From Viscum album (lineage: Eukaryota; Streptophyta; Magnoliopsida; Santalales; Viscaceae), in assembly GCA_963277665.1 (NCBI GenBank), contig OY728130.1:1365104393-1365168392 (forward strand): 64,000 bases of DNA, read 5' to 3'. Both the position numbers and the translations under genes were made by a program. Positions 11,497-24,830 of this stretch are shown in pieces; the stretch's first letter is position 1, and the number at the start of each line of letters is the position of its first letter. The notes below the pieces were generated by a model. The model searched no databases and had not been told where the DNA came from. It worked only from the letters and a program-made list of their open reading frames with translations.

Positions 11497-12936
11497 AGGG
11501 AGGAGAGGGGCACCATTGGAATAACTAAAAATATTATTTTATTATAAAGCTAAATTCGGTTTTAAATAGATCCAAATTGATTTATTTCGAATCTAAGATG
11601 GGTATGGGTCTAAATCCTCTCATAAAATAGAATTTATACAAGTTTAGGTTCCTATTTTAACCTTATCATTTAGATTTAACATTAAGTTAAATAATATTAC
11701 TTTTACCGTGTCTTCTTGTGTTCTTACACTATAAGGTTAATAAACTTACTATAACAATCCAAACGAACCCCAAGTTTTTTATTATTAATATATATAACCT
11801 TATCTAAGTTATTTGGCTGAACCTTAGATTTTTAGGAATAAAATAACAATTAATAATATAGTATTTGTTTTAAAAACTATTTTATGTCAATTTTGACACT
11901 ATTTAGTAATTGATTTTTGTGAAAATCATAAAAGAATGATTAGTTGGAAAAAAGTTAATTAAATCAATAATAACATGTCATAGTAACCTATAAAATTAGT
12001 GGAATTCATAAAAAGTCTCAAATTACATTTATTTGGGTATTTATAACATCAATTATGTCAATATTTCATTAATAAGATAATTATTGCATCATCTTTGTGT
12101 CATAAATAAATTAAATTATTTAATACCTAAAAATTACAAATAAAATAACATTATGTAGGAAATCTTTTTATATTTATAATGAATATTTATAGTCGAATTT
12201 ATCTTATATATAACCTTATATTAAAAATTATTTACTTATTAAACTTTGATTTTAACTATTTTAACCCTTCTTTAAATAAATTAATAATAAATGTCCTAAT
12301 CTAATCCAAGTGGGCCTAAATGGTCATATTTTATTTATAAGGTTGGTTTTGGTCGAATTACACTTATCCAATAGAATTAGGACATGTGTTAGGGTAATAA
12401 TAATATCATTTTTACCCTTAATTACCCTATTTACTTTTAACCGTGGTAAATAAAAGTAAAAAGTTACTATTCAACAAAAATTATTTTCATCTCATTGAAC
12501 CACATTTTACTTACTGACATCAGCCGTGTCTCTCGGATTTTTGAAATTCCACTCACAGAAGCGGTAAAATTAAGTTTTATGAAAAATTTAGTTTTTTAAC
12601 TACCACTTAGTGGTTTCACTATTCATCAAAAATTGAAAGTTTTCAGAAAAATACCAAAATTTCACCCTAGGCTAATTTTGATATTCCGAATCCAAAAATT
12701 AAGTCCATTTTGAAAAATAAAATTTAAAAAATTTAAAAAATTGGTTACTACTATTCATAACGGCTAGTTTTAATAATATTTTAATAGTATATCGTTGTTT
12801 AGTGAAACTCGGTATTGCGAACGACGAAAGCTATCGAGGAAGGTCGCTATTCCGTGTAAAGAAAGCCAAGAAAGTGTTGTGTGTAGAAAAATATTCCTTT
12901 GATGATTTATATAACATAAAAGTCTCGGGTGTTACA

Positions 12937-12950
12937 TTCTACCCCCCTTA
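12937..12950 (-). other. Polypurine tract, internal copy 1
   Basis: Minus-strand TAAGGGGGGTAGAA directly abuts the TGTAACACCC start of LTR1. It is the expected primer for plus-strand DNA synthesis. Confidence 0.85.
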
Positions 12951-12975
12951 AAATGAATTTCGCCCTCAAAATTTG

Positions 12976-14520
12976 TCACTTTGTAACAAACAGATGAGGA
13001 TACCTCTCCCTCATCATATCCTTAAGCTCCCATGTAGCTTCTTCTAATTGGTGGTTCCTCCATAAAACATTCACCAATTGAGTGGTCTTGTTTCGTAGGA
13101 ATTTTTCTCTATGATCCAGAATCTCTATCGGCTGTTCTTCATAAGAAAGATCCTGCTCCAGCGGTACAACTTCTGAGCTGAGTACATGTGAAGGATCAGG
13201 TATGTACTTTCTCAGGAGAGATACATGGAACACATCGTGATCTTGAGAGAGATTCGGTGGAAGCGCCAATCGGTAAGATACCTTCCCAACATGATCCAGT
13301 ATTTCGAAAGGACTGATATATCTAGGGCTCAACTTCCCCTTCTTTCCAAATCTCATGACCCTCTTCCAGGGAGATATTCGTAAGAACACTTTATCACCTA
13401 CTTCAAACTATAGGTCTTTTATTTTGTTGTCCTCATAACTTTTCTATCGACTCTGAGCTACTCTTATGTGTTGTTGAATAGATCTGACCTTTTCTGTCAT
13501 TTCATCAATGAGATCGTGTCCTAATAGCTTCCTTTCCCCAACTTCATCCCAGCAAGTTCGATTCCTGCATTTCTTTCCATAGAGAGCTTCATAAGGAGTC
13601 ATCTGAATACTGGAGTGAAAGCTATTATTATAAGAAAATTACAACAAAGGTAGGTGTTGATCCCAACCACCTTTGAAATACATAGAGCAAGCTCTCAACA
13701 TATCTTCTAGAGTTTGAATTTTTCTCTCAGACTGACCGTCTGTCTGAGGATGATAAGCAGTGCTGAAACTCAACTCTGTATCCAGAGTATGCTGAAGACT
13801 TCGCCAGAACTTCGAGGTAAATCTCGGATCCTGATCAGATATAATAGAAAGTGGTACTCCATGCAATCTTACCACTTCCTTTACATATATCCTGGCAAGC
13901 TGATCCATAGAGAAATCCTCTCTAATAGAAATCAAGTGTGCAGACTTTGTAGGACGATCAACTATGACCCAGATAGCATTATTGCCTTTGGATGTTTTAG
14001 GAAGTCCTGTGACAAAGTCCATAGTGATGTTTTCCCATTTCCATTCGGGTATGGGTAATGGTTGTAACATCCCCTTAGAATTCTGTCTCTCAGCTTTAAC
14101 TTGTTGACAAACCGAGCATCAAGAGACATATTCAGCAACATCTCTTTTCATGCCATCCCACCAGAAGTACTCTTTCAGGTCCCTATACATCTTCGTGCTT
14201 CCAGGATGAATAGAGAATGAAGAACTATGATCCTCATCCAGAATCTTCTTCTTTAATTCGGGTATGGGAGGAACACAAACCTAATTCCTGAACTTTATTA
14301 TCCCATCACAATCAAGGTTGAATTCAGGAACATTTCGGACCTTCTTTTGTAACTCGACATCTTCTTTCTGTGCCTCTTTAATCTTCACATGTATAGATGG
14401 TTGAACATTCATTTGAGAAAGATACTATTTTTCCCCTTTCATTATAATTCCAAGATCCATCCTTTGTAAATCCATAAATATTGGATCTTTTGTGATCCTC
14501 ATCATGGATAAACTAGCATG
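12976..14520 (-). pseudogene. Integrase with chromodomain-like tail, copy 1
   Basis: From the 5' side: a zinc-binding region (about 14080-14300), a core with D, D and E in [25 protein letters not shown] and HPQTDGQSE (open piece 13639-14070), then a C-terminal piece 12976-13389 with GKKGKLSPRYISPFEILD (GPF/Y-like module, here SPF) and a chromodomain-like tail ending at YPHLF. It is interrupted by a TGA just before the CSVC zinc pair, by TAG codons in the linker before that, by a TAA after the core, and by a TAG just before the C-terminal piece. The tail in this family is thought to steer insertion to chromatin. Inactive as it stands. Confidence 0.85.
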
Positions 14521-15410
14521 GTCTTGTCAACTTAATGCATCTGCCACCTTGTTTGCTTTCCCAGGGTGGTATTGAATTGAGCAGTCGTAATCCTTAATCA
14601 GCTCCAACCATCTTCTATGGAACATATTCAGCTCCTTTTGTGTGAAAATATACTTTAAACATTTATGATCAGTATAAATATCAAACCTCTCACCATAAAG
14701 GTAATGCCTCCAAATCTTTAATGCAAAGATTACCGCAGCTAACTCCAAATCATGAGTTGGGTAATTTTTCTCATGTATTTTCAACTATCGTGAGGCATAA
14801 GCTATCACCATATCATTTGGCATAATAACACACCCCAAACCCTTCTTGGATGCATCACTATAGATCAAAAACCTTTCTCCACTACAAGGCAGTGTGAGCA
14901 CAGGTGCACTGGATAACCTTCTTTTCAACTCCTTGAAATTATATTCACATTCCTCCGTCCAAACAAACTTAACTCCTTTCCGAGTCAACTTGGTGAGTGG
15001 ATTAGATAATCGTGAAAAATATTTCACAAAACGTCTATAATATCCAGCCAAACCAATAAAACTTCGAATTTCAGTTACTGTTGTTGGTCTCGACCATCTT
15101 TCGATAACCTCTGTTTTTGCTTGATCCACAGATATCCCCTCTTTTAAGATTATGTGACCCAAAAATGAAACTTTTTGAAGCCAAAATTCACACTTGGTAA
15201 ATTTGGCATAAAGCTTAACCTTTCTCAGGTTCTTCAATATAATTCTCAAGTGATCTTCATGTTCTTCCTTGCTCTTTGAATAGACAATAATATCGTCTAT
15301 AAAGACTACCACAAACTGATCAAGATAGTCTCTAAAGACTCTATTCATTAGATCGATGAAGATATCAGGGGAATTAGTAAGACCAAATGGCATCACTATA
15401 AATTCATAGT
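14520..15410 (-). pseudogene. Reverse transcriptase (catalytic half) and RNase H, copy 1
   Basis: Open pieces 14785-15396 (203 aa) and 14527-14784 (85 aa) lie in one frame, separated by a TAG. The first has [12 protein letters not shown], the active-site [12 protein letters not shown], then the thumb with [17 protein letters not shown] and the start of RNase H with [14 protein letters not shown]. The second has [34 protein letters not shown] and [17 protein letters not shown] ends it where RNase H joins the linker to integrase; the same TGA is in copy 3 but not copy 2. Active-site aspartates are retained. Confidence 0.87.
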
Positions 15411-16440
15411 GTCCATACCTTGTACGGAAAGCCGTTTTGGTATATCCTCCCTTTTGACCCTTAATTGATGATACCCTAAACGAAGATCAATCTTGGAAAA
15501 GTATTGAGCTCCGCGTAGTTGGTCAAATAAGTCATCATGCGTGGGAGAGGATATTTGTCCTTGATAGTGATCTTGTTAAGTTCTCGATAATCAATGCAGA
15601 GTCTCATTGATCCATCTTTCTTCTTGACAAACAGAACAGGTGCTCCCCAAGGTGACACACTAGGGCGTATGAACCCCTTATCAAGATTCTCTTGGAGCTG
15701 CTTCTTCAATTCCTGCAACTCAATTGGGGACATTCTATAAGGTGTTTTTGAAATAGGCAAAGCATCCGGTACGAGTTCTATTGAAAACTCAACTTCACGA
15801 TTCGGTGGAAGACCTGGTAATTCCTCTGGAAAGACATCATCAAACTCCTGTACAATGGGAATATTCTTAATCGTGAGTTTCTCACCAACAATTTGAGATA
15901 AATAACCTTCATTTAGTGGAATCAATACCCATAAAATGGAATAAATTTCCACTGGAAGGTTATGTTCATCCTTGCATCGATAGACGATCATAGATTGATC
16001 TGGAATATGAAATGTGACTTCCCTTATTTGGAAATTGATATAAGCTCCATGTAGAGAAATCCAATCCATGCCAAGAATCACATCAAATTACACTATAGGA
16101 AGGATCACAAGATTTGTAGGAAGCACTTTCCCACAAAATTCAATCGGAGAAGAATTATAAACTTTTGATGCGACTGTTGTTCCATTAGGGGTTGTCACAG
16201 CTAACTCAATATCTAACTTTTGAGGTAATACGATGATATCCTTAGAAAATTCTTTTGAAATAAATGAGTGGGTGGATCCAGAATCAAATAAAACATTTTC
16301 TACTTTAGAGTGGATGGTAAGTGTACCTTGCACCACATCATTATCGTACTCCACATTGCTGATAGAAATTGCATGTGACTTTCCTTTTTCTTTATCCTTA
16401 AGAGTTTGTTGGCATCGACCATCATCATAAACCCTTAGAT
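15410..16440 (-). pseudogene. Protease and N-terminal reverse transcriptase, copy 1
   Basis: The retropepsin motif [11 protein letters not shown] is intact in the piece 16088-16468. A TAA replaces the codon before FDVILGMDW at about 16086. The next open piece, 15476-16081, runs through YPLPR of the RT fingers, with [20 protein letters not shown] and [13 protein letters not shown]. After PR the frame is lost by a single-base deletion at about 15538, shared with copy 2. A second frame loss at about 15438 is shared by all three copies. Confidence 0.85.
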
Positions 16441-17454
16441 TTGGGCATTGATTGGCATAATGCCCCATCTCCTTGCACTTGAAACATTGAAGTGTAGTAG
16501 GGTCATTCTGTGTATCCCTTCCTTTTTTTCATCATTAGACATCTTCTTCCCATCATTACGGCATTCAAATGCTCGATGACCTTCCTTTACACATTTGAAA
16601 AATTTACTTGTCCCTTTAAGACAACTCTCTCCATGTTTCTTTCCACACTTTGAGCATAAGGGAAAGCTCATCTTCTTTTCAGTGTGCTCTTTAGATTTTC
16701 CTTTGAATTCCATTTTCCTCTTCTTATCAAACCCATATGACTGATGGGTTACTCCAATCTCCATCTCGACTTTGAGAGCACATCGAACGATTTCCTCATA
16801 GCTATTGAAGTCCCTTATGGATAACGCCCTTCGAAGACTTGGTTTTAAGCCACTAAAGAATTGATCGATCTTACTCTCAGGTTGGATAATAATACCAGAA
16901 GCTTACCTTGCAAGTCTTGTAAAATTTTCTTCATAAGTACCAACAGATTCATCATCCTTTTGCTTCAGTTCAAGAAACTCTTTATCCATCTTTGTTCGGA
17001 GAATATGAGGGAAGTACTTATTGAAAAATAATTTCTTGAACTCGTCCCATTCCATGGACTCAATTTCATCCCTTTTCCTCGTATTTTTAATAAGATTCCA
17101 CCATTTATCAGCATCTCCTTCCAAACGATACACTTCTAGGATGACTTTATCATGTTCAGAACATTGAAGAACTGAAAATATCTTTTCAGTAGTACTAATC
17201 CATTGTTCAGTAACTAATGGATCAGTAGACCCGCTGAAAGAAGGTGGACACTGCCTCATGAAGGATTCAACAGAATGTTGCTCCTTCCTTTGCTCGTTTG
17301 GAAGTCCTGCATGATTCATAGCTTGAGAAAGTTGTGTGAGAATGGCTACAAGATTTTTCATTCCGTCTCCCATAACATTTGGTTGCTCCGGGGGACAATC
17401 ATTGCATTGCCCGTCGCATTCCGCATTAACACGGTTCCTTCGGGTTCCAGCCAT
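16440..17454 (-). pseudogene. gag, copy 1
   Basis: Starts at the ATG at 17454 (MAGTRRN), the first ATG after the primer-binding site. The capsid-type Retrotrans_gag domain reads CPPSFSGSTDPLVTEQWIS and VYRLEGDADKWWNLIKNTRK, up to FTRLAR, where a TAA (TAT in copy 2) stops it at 16903. After further changes, the piece 16435-16764 carries zinc knuckles: [12 protein letters not shown] (short CX2CX3HX3C form, as in other plant chromoviruses), and a second one whose first Cys is Phe and whose Gly is Val, hence damaged. The third knuckle is reached in another frame. Confidence 0.85.
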
Positions 17455-17663
17455 TGACTAAAACCAAGAAAAATAGTGTGAGCAACACTAATTATAATAG
17501 GAAAATCACATAATCAAGAATAAAATTTCACACTTAAGGTCCTATCCTAGGTTATTCATGGTCATTTCTAAAACACTAAGATTGTGTTCTATGCTTAGAC
17601 TTATCCTTAGGATTCTTACTAAGGATTTCACATCCTAGTTTCCAAAGGTTGACTATACCTTTC

Positions 17664-17676
17664 CTCTGATACCAAC
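17664..17676 (-). other. Primer-binding site, copy 1 (tRNA-Met)
   Basis: Minus-strand GTTGGTATCAGAG adjoins the end of LTR2. The TGGTATCAGAG part matches the 3' end of plant initiator tRNA-Met, the usual primer of this group. Confidence 0.85.
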
Positions 17677-19319
17677 TATAACGATCCATACTTTACATAC
17701 ATTGTTATTACTTCAAAATTGAAGCACACTTATTACAACATATAACAAAACCAGGAAAGGAATGTATAGGTATAGTTTCTTTAAAAAACTGGAAAGCATA
17801 AACAACTGGTTCATAAAGCATCTACTTTACCTCCCATTTATTTCATTATATCAAGAGTCCCTTTTTGGCATATTCTACTTATTAACCTTCTTCCTGACCT
17901 GGGTAAATAAAACATACAAAAGGGTGAGCTCAAATTCTCAGTAAGGGTAAACAAAAGAAATATCAATCACATCATATACATAAGAACATAACTTTTGAAA
18001 TCTTAACCTGCAAAAGAAATCATAATCTCATAACATGGGAAAAATCATAGTAGTGAAATGTAATCCCAATAATAATAAATTAAAACATGAAACTTTATGG
18101 CATACACACATAATAATTGAGAATCATTTCTTGTTATTCAAGACTCATTTCCAAGACTATCTTAGTGGACAAATTCCACTTCTGAACCGAGTTCACTCCT
18201 CGTTTCAATCATGTTTCACTGAACCGGTTTAACCTGTCGTTCCAGCCATGTCTATATCATGAGATATAAAATATTTACCCAATGTATTGGAGGGAGATAT
18301 AGGTCACACCCATCCCATAATTCTACCATTCTTATGTGTGCCACAAAATCAGAAACCACACATCATATCATAACCCATATAAAAAAAATGGGAATCTTAA
18401 ACATCGTGACATCATAAAATAATTCATATTAGATAAAGTAATTAATAAAAATATAATTCCATCACAACATAATCAAATCAATGTAATAATAGGGATAGAA
18501 ACAGAACCCTTTATTATCTTAGATGGAAAATATTTTTGATAAAACACTTGAACTCCATTCTTGAGGAAAATATCCTTTCTACTTCAAAAACACTTTTCCT
18601 TTCTTAACATGTCGTACAATTCTAAACTAAAAGAAGTTGATTAAAAATAAACTTGAAAACTTGTAAAGTAAGCTTCTTGGAAATAATGTTTTAAAAATCC
18701 ATTCATGCCGTATAAGTTAAAAAAACATTCTTCGTACTTTTGTCGGAAAAGTCAAAAAGTACCTTGTACGAAAAACGACAAAAGATTCCTTTCATATCCT
18801 TTACTAAAAACTCACCGAAGGGTAAAATTAGATTTAAACAATTGTAGGTGGATGGAAATAATATTACATATTTAGGAAACATGGATGTGGATGATAAAAT
18901 ACACCCCAGGAAATACTAAAGTATAAACAATCTCGGATAAAAATGAGATTGTGATATTTCCCTTACCTTAGGTCCGATTTGCTTCTTAAGTGTCCGAACC
19001 TCCTGTATAATGATTTAAATAATGTTATTTACTTATTACAGAATCATAATTATTGTTATGATATCATATATGGTCATATTCTTAGCTTCTTATTAGTAAT
19101 ATTTCATTACAACTTGTTATTCGGCTGTTTATTACTTTTTGTTCTTATGCATTTTTTGTCGAATAAATTCTTATTCTTATCTTTAGGTTATAGATACCTC
19201 ATTTACATAATGTTATTAGTGTAATATATATCATATTCATCCATTCAATTCATTTATATAATCATTATTCAATGAAGATCGTGTAGAATGAGTCGCATCA
19301 CATCGTGGAGACGGTATTC

Positions 19320-19514
19320 CGTACGTACGCACGAGCGATGATATCGTTCCCATGATCATGGAATTGTATTGGAGTGTATTTATACTATTTAAGAATCAAT
19401 ATCACTTTACAATAATCATATATAGTCATTATTTACACCATTATTCCCATCCAAGTAAGGTGGTGGTGGAAAGTAGATTACACCATGGCGTGGAGATGGT
19501 ATTCCGTACGTACG
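19320..19514. promoter_or_regulatory. Pair of CGTACGTACG palindromes in LTR2
   Basis: Copies at 19320-19329 and 19505-19514, starts 185 bp apart exactly as in LTR1 and LTR4, with related sequence before each. Confidence 0.5.
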
Positions 19515-19860
19515 CACGCGCGGTGATTTCATTTTCCGTAGGATTGATAGATGGTGAAATAGGGTTGTTTCATACTTATAATAACATATCGGTATAGGAG
19601 TGATACTGATTTTATTACTTCATAATGAAACAACTAAAGAAGAAGAAGTGGAAGAATAAATAAAGATGAAAGAATCAGTAACGGACATTACCTCTTCTTT
19701 GAAGTGCTTCTTTGAGACCTCCTTTTAGGGAACTAAAATTGGTCTTTGAAGAAGAATAGGACCTCTAGGATGTCTCTAGGGAAGTTTAGAGGAGAAATTG
19801 GAAGGGGTTGGCCGAGCTTGAAGTCTCAAAGTGGTGTGAGGAAGAGAGGTAGGAGGTGCC

Positions 19861-19868
19861 CTTTTATA
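19861..19868 (-). promoter_or_regulatory. TATA box of LTR2
   Basis: TATAAAAG on the minus strand, in the same context as LTR1. Confidence 0.6.
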
Positions 19869-21308
19869 AGGGAGGAGAGGGGCACCTTTGGAATAACTAA
19901 AAATATTATTTTATTATAAAGACAAATTCGGTTTTAAATAGCTCCAAATTGATTTACTTCGAATCTAAGGTGGGGATGGGTCTAAATCCTCTCATCAAAT
20001 AGAATTTAGACAAGTTTAGTTTCCTATTTTAACCTTATCATTTAGATTTAATATTAAGTTAAATAATTTTACTTTTACCGTGTCTTCTTGTGTTCTTACA
20101 CTATAAGATTAATAAACTTACTATAACAATCCAAACGAACCCCAAGTTTTTTATTATTAATATATATAACCTTATATAAGTTATTTGGCTGAACCTTATA
20201 TTTTTAGGAATAAAATAACAATTAATCATATAGTATTTGCTTTAAAAACTATTTTATGTCAATTTTGACACTATTTAGTAATTGATTTTTGTGAAAATCA
20301 TAACAGAATGATTAGTTCAAAAAAAGTTAATTAAATCAATAATAACATGTCATATTAACCTATAAAATTAGTTTAATTCATAAAAAGTCTCAAATTACAT
20401 TTATTTGGGTATTTATAACATCAATTATGTCAATATTTCATTAATAAGATAATTACTGCATCATCTTTGTGTCATAAATAAATTAAATTATTTAATATCT
20501 AAAAATTGCAAATAAAATACCATTATGTAGGAAATATTTTTATCTTTATAATGAATATTTATAGTGGAATATATATTATATATAACCTTATATTAAAAAT
20601 TATTTACTTATTAAACTTTGATTTTAACTATTTTAACCCTTCTTTAAATAAATTAATAATAAATGTCCTAATCTAATCCAAGTGGGACTAAATGGTCATA
20701 TGTTATTTATAAGGTTGTTTTTGGTCTAATTAAACTTATCCAATATAATTAGGAAATATGTTAGGGTAATAATAATATCATTTTTACCCCTAATTACCCT
20801 ATTTACTTTTAATCGTGGTAAATAAAAGTAAAAGGTTATTATTCACAAAAAATTATTTTCATCTCATTGAACCACATTTTACTTAGTGACATCAACCGTG
20901 TCCCTCGGATTTTTGAAATTCCACTCACAGTAGCAGTAAAAATAAGTTTTATGAAAAATTCAGTTTTTTAACTACCACTTAGTGGTTTCACTATTCATCA
21001 AAAATTGAAAGTTTTCAGAAAAATACCAAAATTTCACCCTAGGCTAATTTTGATATTCCAAATCTAAAAATGAAGTCCATTTTGAAAAATAAAATTTATA
21101 AAATTTCAAAAAGTGGTTATTACTATTCATAACGACTAGTTTTAATAATATTTTAATAGTATATCGTTGTTTAGTGAAACTCGGTATTACGTACGACGAA
21201 AGCTATTGAGGAAGGTCGTTATTTCGTGTAAAGAAAGCCAAGAAAGTGTTGTGTGTAGAAAAATATTCCTTTGGTGATTTATATAACATAAAAGTCTCGG
21301 GTGTTACA

Positions 21309-21322
21309 TTCTACCCCCCTTA
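21309..21322 (-). other. Polypurine tract, internal copy 2
   Basis: Minus-strand TAAGGGGGGTAGAA next to the LTR2 start, identical to copies 1 and 3. Confidence 0.85.
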
Positions 21323-21347
21323 AAATGAATTTCGCCCTCAAAATTTG

Positions 21348-22490
21348 TCACTTTGTAACAAACAGATGAGGATACCTCTCCCTCATCATATCCTTAAGCT
21401 CCCATGTAGCTTCTTATAATTGGTGGTTCCTCCATAAAACTTTTACCAATCGAGTGGTCTTGTTTCGTAGGAATTTTTCACTATGATCCAGAATCTTTAT
21501 CAGTTGTTCTTCATAAGAAATATCCTGCTCCAGCGGTACAACTTCTGAGGTGAGTACATGTGAAGGATCAGGTATGTACTTTCTCAGGAGAGATACATGG
21601 AACACATCGTGATCTTGAGAGAGATTCGGTGGAAGCGCCAATCGGTAAGATACCTTCCCAACACGATCCAGTATTTCGAAAGGACCGATATATCTAGGGC
21701 TCAACTTCCCCTTCTTTCCAAATCTCATGACCCTCTTCCAGGGAGATATTCGTAAGAACACTTTATCACCTACTTCAAACTATAGGTCTTTTCTTCGGTT
21801 GTCGGCATAACTTTTCTGTCGACTCTGAGCTACTCTTATGTGTTGTTGAATAGATCTGACCTTTTCTGCCATTTCATCAATGAGATCGGGTCCTAATAGC
21901 TTTCTTTCCCCAACTTCATCCCAGCAAGTTGGATTCTTGTATTTCTTTCCATAGAGAGCTTCATAAGGAGAAATCTGAATACTGGAGTGAAAGCTATTAT
22001 TATAAGAAAATTACACCAAAGGTAGGTGTTGATCCCAACCACATTTGAAATCCATAGAGCAAGCTCTCAACATATCTTCTAGAGTTTGAATTGTTCTCTC
22101 AGACTGACCGTCTGTCTGAGGATGATAAGTAGTGCTGAAACTCAACTCTGTATACAGAGTATGCTGAAGACTTCGCCATAACTTCGAGGTAAATCTCGGA
22201 TCCTGATCAGATATAATAGAAAGTGGTACTCCATTCAATATTACCACTTCCTTTACATATATCCTGGAAAGCTGATCCATAGAGAAATCCTCTCTAATAT
22301 CAATCAAGTGTGCAGACTTTGTAAGACGATCAACTATGACCCAGATAGCATTATTGCCTTTGGATGTTTTAGGAAGTCCTGTGACAAAGTCCATAGTGAT
22401 GTTTTCCCATTTCCATTCGGGTATGGGTAATGGTTGTAACATCCCCTTAGACTTCTGTCTCTCAGCTTTAACTTGTTGACAAACCAAGCA
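21348..22490 (-). pseudogene. Integrase core and chromodomain-like tail, copy 2
   Basis: Piece 22011-22487 (158 aa) starts after the TGA that precedes the zinc CLVC pair. It contains [28 protein letters not shown] and [11 protein letters not shown], so the D, D, E triad is present. The TAA after the core, shared by all copies, ends it. Piece 21414-21761 contains the GPFEILDRVGK module and most of the tail up to WRNHQL, where a TAA cuts the chromodomain. Its start is forced by a TAG shared with copy 1. Confidence 0.85.
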
Positions 22491-23768
22491 TCAAGAGACA
22501 TATTTAGCAACATCTCTTTTCATGCCATCCCACCAGAAGTACTCTTTTAGGTCCCTATACATCTTCGTGCTTCTAGGATGAATAGAGAATGAAGAACTAT
22601 GATCCTCATCCAGAAGCTCCTTCTTTAATTCGGGGATGGGAGGAACACAAACCTGATTCCTGAACTTTATTATCCCATCACAATCAAGGTTGAATTCAGG
22701 AACATTTCGCACCTTCTTTTGTAACTCGACATCTTCTTTCTGTGCCTCTTTAATCTTCACATGTATAGATGGTTGAACATTCATTTGAGAAAGATACAAT
22801 TTTTCCCCTTTCATTATAATTCCAAGATCCATCCTTTGTAAATCCATAAATATTGGATCTTTTGTGATCCTCATCATGGATAAACTAGCATGGTCTTGTC
22901 TACTTAATGCATCTTCCACCTTGTTTGCTTTCCCAGGGTGGTAATGAATTGAGAAGTCGTAATCCTTAATCAGCTCCAACCATCTTCTTTGGCGCATATT
23001 CAGCTCCTTTTGTGTGAAAATATACTTTAAACTTTTATGATCAGTATAAATATCACACCTCTCACCATAAAGGTAATTCCTCCAAATATTTAATGCAAAG
23101 ATTACCGCAGCTAACTCCAAATCATGATTTGGGTAATTTTGCTCATGTATTTTCAACTGTCGTAAGGCATAAGCTATCACCATATCATTTTGCATAATAA
23201 CACACCCCAAACCCTTCTTGGATACATCACTATAGATCACAAACCTTTCTCCACTACAAGGCAGTGTGAGCACATGTGCACTGGATAACCTTCTTTTCAA
23301 CTCCTTGAAATTCTCTTCACATTCCTCCATCCAAACAAACTTAACTCCTTTCCAAGTCAACTTGGTGAGTGGATTAGATAATCGTGAAAAATATTTCACA
23401 AAACGTCGATAATATCCAGCCAAACCAAGAAAACTTTGAATCTCAGTTACTGTTGTTGGTCTCGACCATCTTTTGATAACCTCTGTTTTTGCTGGATCCA
23501 CAGATATCCCCTCTTTTGAGATTATGTGACCCAAAAATGAAACTTTTTGAAGCCAAAATTCACACTTGGTAAATTTGGCATAAAGCTTATCCTTTCTCAG
23601 GGTATTCAATATAATTCTCAAGTGATCTTCATGTTCTTCCTTGCTCTTTGAATAGACAAGAATATCGTCTATAAAGACTACCACCAACTGATCAAGATAG
23701 TCTCTAAAGACTCTATTCATTAGATCCATGAAGATATCAGGGGCATTAGTAAGACCAAATGGCATCAC
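22491..23768 (-). pseudogene. Reverse transcriptase, RNase H and integrase zinc region, copy 2 (425 aa open)
   Basis: The longest open stretch of the three copies. It holds [12 protein letters not shown], the active-site [12 protein letters not shown], the RT thumb, RNase H ([58 protein letters not shown]) and then the integrase H2C2 region up to KRDVAKYVS, where a TGA comes just before the cysteine pair. Upstream it is cut from the RT fingers by the frame loss shared by all copies. The continuous join between RNase H and integrase shows that this is one polyprotein. Confidence 0.88.
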
Positions 23769-23799
23769 TATATATTCATAGTGTCCATACCTTGTACGG

Positions 23800-24830
23800 A
23801 AAGCCGTTTTGGTATATCCTCCCTTTTTACCCTTAATTGATGATACCCTAAATGAAGATCAATCTTGGAAAAGTATTGAGCTCCGCGTAGTTGGTCAAAT
23901 AAGTCATCCTGCGTGGGAGAGGATATTTGTCCTTGATAGTGATCTTGTTAAGTTCTCGATAATTAATGCAGAGTCTCATTGATCCATCTTTCTTCTTGAC
24001 AAACAGAACTGGTGCACCCCAAGGTGACACACTAGGGCGTATGAACCCCTTATCAAGATTCTCTTGGAGCTGCTTCTTCAATTGCTGCAACTCAATTGGG
24101 GCCATTCTATAAGGTGTTTTTGAAATAGGAAAATCATCTGGTACGAGTTCTATTGAAAACTCAACTTCACGATTCGGTGGAAGACCCGGTAATTCCTCTG
24201 AAAAGACATCATCAAACTCCCGTACAATGTGAATATTCTTAATCGTGAGTTTCTCAACAACCATTTGAGATAAATAACCTTCATTTAGTGGAATTAATAC
24301 CCATAAAATGGAAGAAATTTCCACTGGAAGGTTATGTTCATCCTTGCATCGATAGACGATCATAGATTGATCTGGAATATGAAATGTGACTTCCCTTATT
24401 TGGAAATTGATATGAGCTCTATGTAGAGAAATCCAATCCATGCCAAGAATCACATCAAATTCCACTATAAGAAGGATCACAAGATTTGTAGGAAGCACTT
24501 TCCCACAAACATCAATCGGAGAAGAATTATAAACTTTTGATGTCACTGTTGTTCCATTAGGGGTTGTCAAAGCTAACTCAACATCTAACTTTTGAGGTAA
24601 TACGGTGATATCCTTAGAAAATTCTTCAGAAATAAAGGAGTGGGTGGATCCAGAATCAAATAAAACATTTGATACTTTAGATTGGATGGTAAGTGTACCT
24701 TTCACCACATCATTATCGTACTCCACATCGCTGATAGAAATTGCATGTGACTTTCCTTTTTCTTTAGCCTTAATAGTTTGTTGGCGTCGAACATCATCAT
24801 AAACCCTTAGATTTGGGCATTGATTGGAAT
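23800..24830 (-). pseudogene. Protease and N-terminal reverse transcriptase, copy 2
   Basis: Part of the open stretch 23848-25020. It has the retropepsin motif [11 protein letters not shown], then [13 protein letters not shown], then [20 protein letters not shown] and the RT fingers [29 protein letters not shown] carries Asn where copy 1 has Asp. The frame is lost after YPLPR by a single-base deletion also seen in copy 1. The first 60 or so residues of the open stretch (before [10 protein letters not shown]) are an out-of-frame reading of the gag knuckles, not real protein. Confidence 0.85.

Larger units (their letters stand above)
9306..12936 (-). repeat. Chromovirus LTR1 (3' LTR of the block)
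   Basis: On the minus strand the LTR begins TGTAACACCCGAGAC and ends GGGTCATTATA, with imperfect inverted ends. Length is 3631 bp, unusually long compared with the 4.74-kb internal region. It contains a TATA box, two CGTACGTACG palindromes 185 bp apart, and long AT-rich stretches. No conserved gene is seen inside. Plus-strand open stretches here recur in the other LTRs only because the LTRs are homologous. Confidence 0.92.
17677..21308 (-). repeat. Chromovirus LTR2
   Basis: A 3632-bp LTR shared by internal copies 1 and 2. It has the same ends as the others (TGTAACACCCGAG at its minus-strand start, GGATCGTTATA at its end). There is no target duplication at either border, so copies 1 and 2 did not insert separately. 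It carries both palindromes (19320-19329 and 19505-19514). Confidence 0.92.

Noticed and set aside
13714..14058. 114-aa plus-strand open stretch (similar at 41940-42248)
   Set aside because: Antisense shadow of the integrase core.
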